The notes under the pieces were generated by a model. The model did not search any database and was not told where the DNA came from. It was given only the letters and a program-made list of their open reading frames with translations. A stretch of 45,021 nt of DNA from an uncultured SAR116 cluster alpha proteobacterium (GTDB lineage: Bacteria > Pseudomonadota > Alphaproteobacteria > Puniceispirillales > Marisalimonadaceae): the NCBI GenBank assembly GCA_902595145.1, contig CACJOU010000010.1, positions 1-45,021 of the forward strand, given 5' to 3'. Both the position numbers and the translations under genes were made by a program. Below, one piece after another: positions 44,524 to 45,021 of the stretch. Within the stretch, counting starts at the first letter, position 1; each line of letters opens with the position of its first letter.

Positions 44524-45021
44524 TTAGTTTGTAAAATTTATTGAACATTCACCTAATTCATCTATTTTAGCTTTTATTGTGCAAGGTTTGTTTATCCACA
44601 ATAAAGGAGTAATGCTTCCAAGGCTAATTATTTCACCTTTATGTATAGTCCTTTTCAATGCTAATTTTTTTTGAAAATACCATTTAAGAGCATTTAGAGG
44701 GTCACCTAAAATACTATCAGAAGAACATGAATAAATTTCTTTGTTATTTAAAAATAATCTTCCAATAAATTTTGAGTAATTACTAAATTTATTTCTTATT
44801 TTTTTACCTAAAATAATTGAATTGCCGAGACTTCCATCAATAATTACATGCTCTATTGTATTTTTTTTTATTTCAACAAATCTATCTTCAACAATTTCAA
44901 GTGACAGACCACAGTAATCAATTAAGTTATCAATTTTTTCTTTGGAAATCTGATCTTGATTTATAATATCTTTGGCAATTTTAACGTATATTTCACATTC
45001 AACCCCGACTTTAATAAAATT
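44524..45021 (-). CDS. 2-keto-4-pentenoate hydratase family protein (5' partial)
   Basis: An open frame without stop runs from the right window edge to TAA at 44524-44526 (165 codons), so the start lies beyond the window. The translation contains VECEIYVKIAKDI, then LSLEIVEDRFVEI, IIDGSLGNSIILGKKI and the C-terminal HKGEIISLGSITPLLWINKP followed by AKIDELGECSINF, which is the pattern of MhpD/2-oxopent-4-enoate hydratases (fumarylacetoacetase fold). It probably hydrates an unsaturated 2-keto acid or decarboxylates a related acid. It lies 16 bp upstream of the methyltransferase on the same strand. No aromatic ring-cleavage partner is visible within the window. Confidence 0.82.
   Translation of the reverse strand, partial: NFIKVGVECEIYVKIAKDIINQDQISKEKIDNLIDYCGLSLEIVEDRFVEIKKNTIEHVIIDGSLGNSIILGKKIRNKFSNYSKFIGRLFLNNKEIYSCSSDSILGDPLNALKWYFQKKLALKRTIHKGEIISLGSITPLLWINKPCTIKAKIDELGECSINFTN

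Noticed and set aside
1-45021. CRISPR array, prophage, insertion sequence or integron
   Set aside because: No regularly spaced repeats, transposase, integrase or phage structural genes were seen; the tRNA-Lys gene has no repeated 3' segment nearby.
44524-45021. Non-coding right end of the window
   Set aside because: The minus strand has a frame without stop across all of this region with clear hydratase-family sequence, so it was annotated as a partial gene.

Overview
The window looks like chromosomal DNA of a low-GC (very AT-rich) alphaproteobacterium, most likely a marine planktonic lineage. The evidence is the gene order scpA-scpB-tatABC-serS-surE-pcm-nlpD, yajC-secD-secF and uvrA/ssb-gyrA-coaD, which is characteristic of Alphaproteobacteria, together with compact spacing, strong A/T codon bias and a TAXI-type TRAP transporter. 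The exact lineage (for example AEGEAN-169, HIMB59 or another low-GC group) cannot be decided by reading alone. No integrase, transposase, phage gene or CRISPR array is visible.

Bases 1-19.6 kb are a conserved housekeeping block. It holds condensin partners (scpA partial at the left edge, scpB), an orphan ABC-transporter ATPase, the Tat export system, serS, surE, pcm and a degenerate-LytM lipoprotein of NlpD type. A DUF815 ATPase follows on the minus strand, then yajC-secD-secF, then trmFO and uvrA on the minus strand, and ssb, gyrA, coaD and a tRNA-Lys(TTT) on the plus strand. Two convergent pairs (nlpD/DUF815 and secF/trmFO) share a four-base overlap that supplies both stop codons.

Bases 19.7-24.1 kb hold three class III nucleotide cyclases of different architecture: a six-TM membrane enzyme, a cyclase-TM-TolB-like-TPR fusion, and a soluble coiled-coil enzyme. 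They have different substrate-binding residues. The decayed 3' end of a SnoaL-like gene lies among them. Bases 24.2-27.6 kb hold a three-gene minus-strand operon of small proteins (one GYD family), an aldehyde dehydrogenase, its usual partner DUF779 behind an intergenic terminator, and a DsrE-like protein.

Bases 27.7-45 kb are an accessory metabolic region. It contains two SDR dehydrogenases, a MaoC-like hydratase, a trypsin-like protease with TPR-like tail overlapping a subtilisin-like protease, an ABC-2 exporter with GST, SDR and the subtilase in one apparent minus-strand operon, a second GST, a sirtuin-like protein without zinc cysteines, a PaaI thioesterase, a mandelate-racemase-like enzyme and a Baeyer-Villiger-type monooxygenase. 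Then come an Hsp20 gene with a strong ROSE-type RNA thermometer candidate, two small hypothetical genes, a TAXI-TRAP transporter, an FkbM-like methyltransferase, and a partial 2-keto-4-pentenoate hydratase family gene at the right edge.

The most rewarding items for follow-up are the Hsp20 RNA thermometer, the three-cyclase cluster with its operator-like inverted repeat, the three-gene small-protein operon, the protease pair, and the zinc-less sirtuin.
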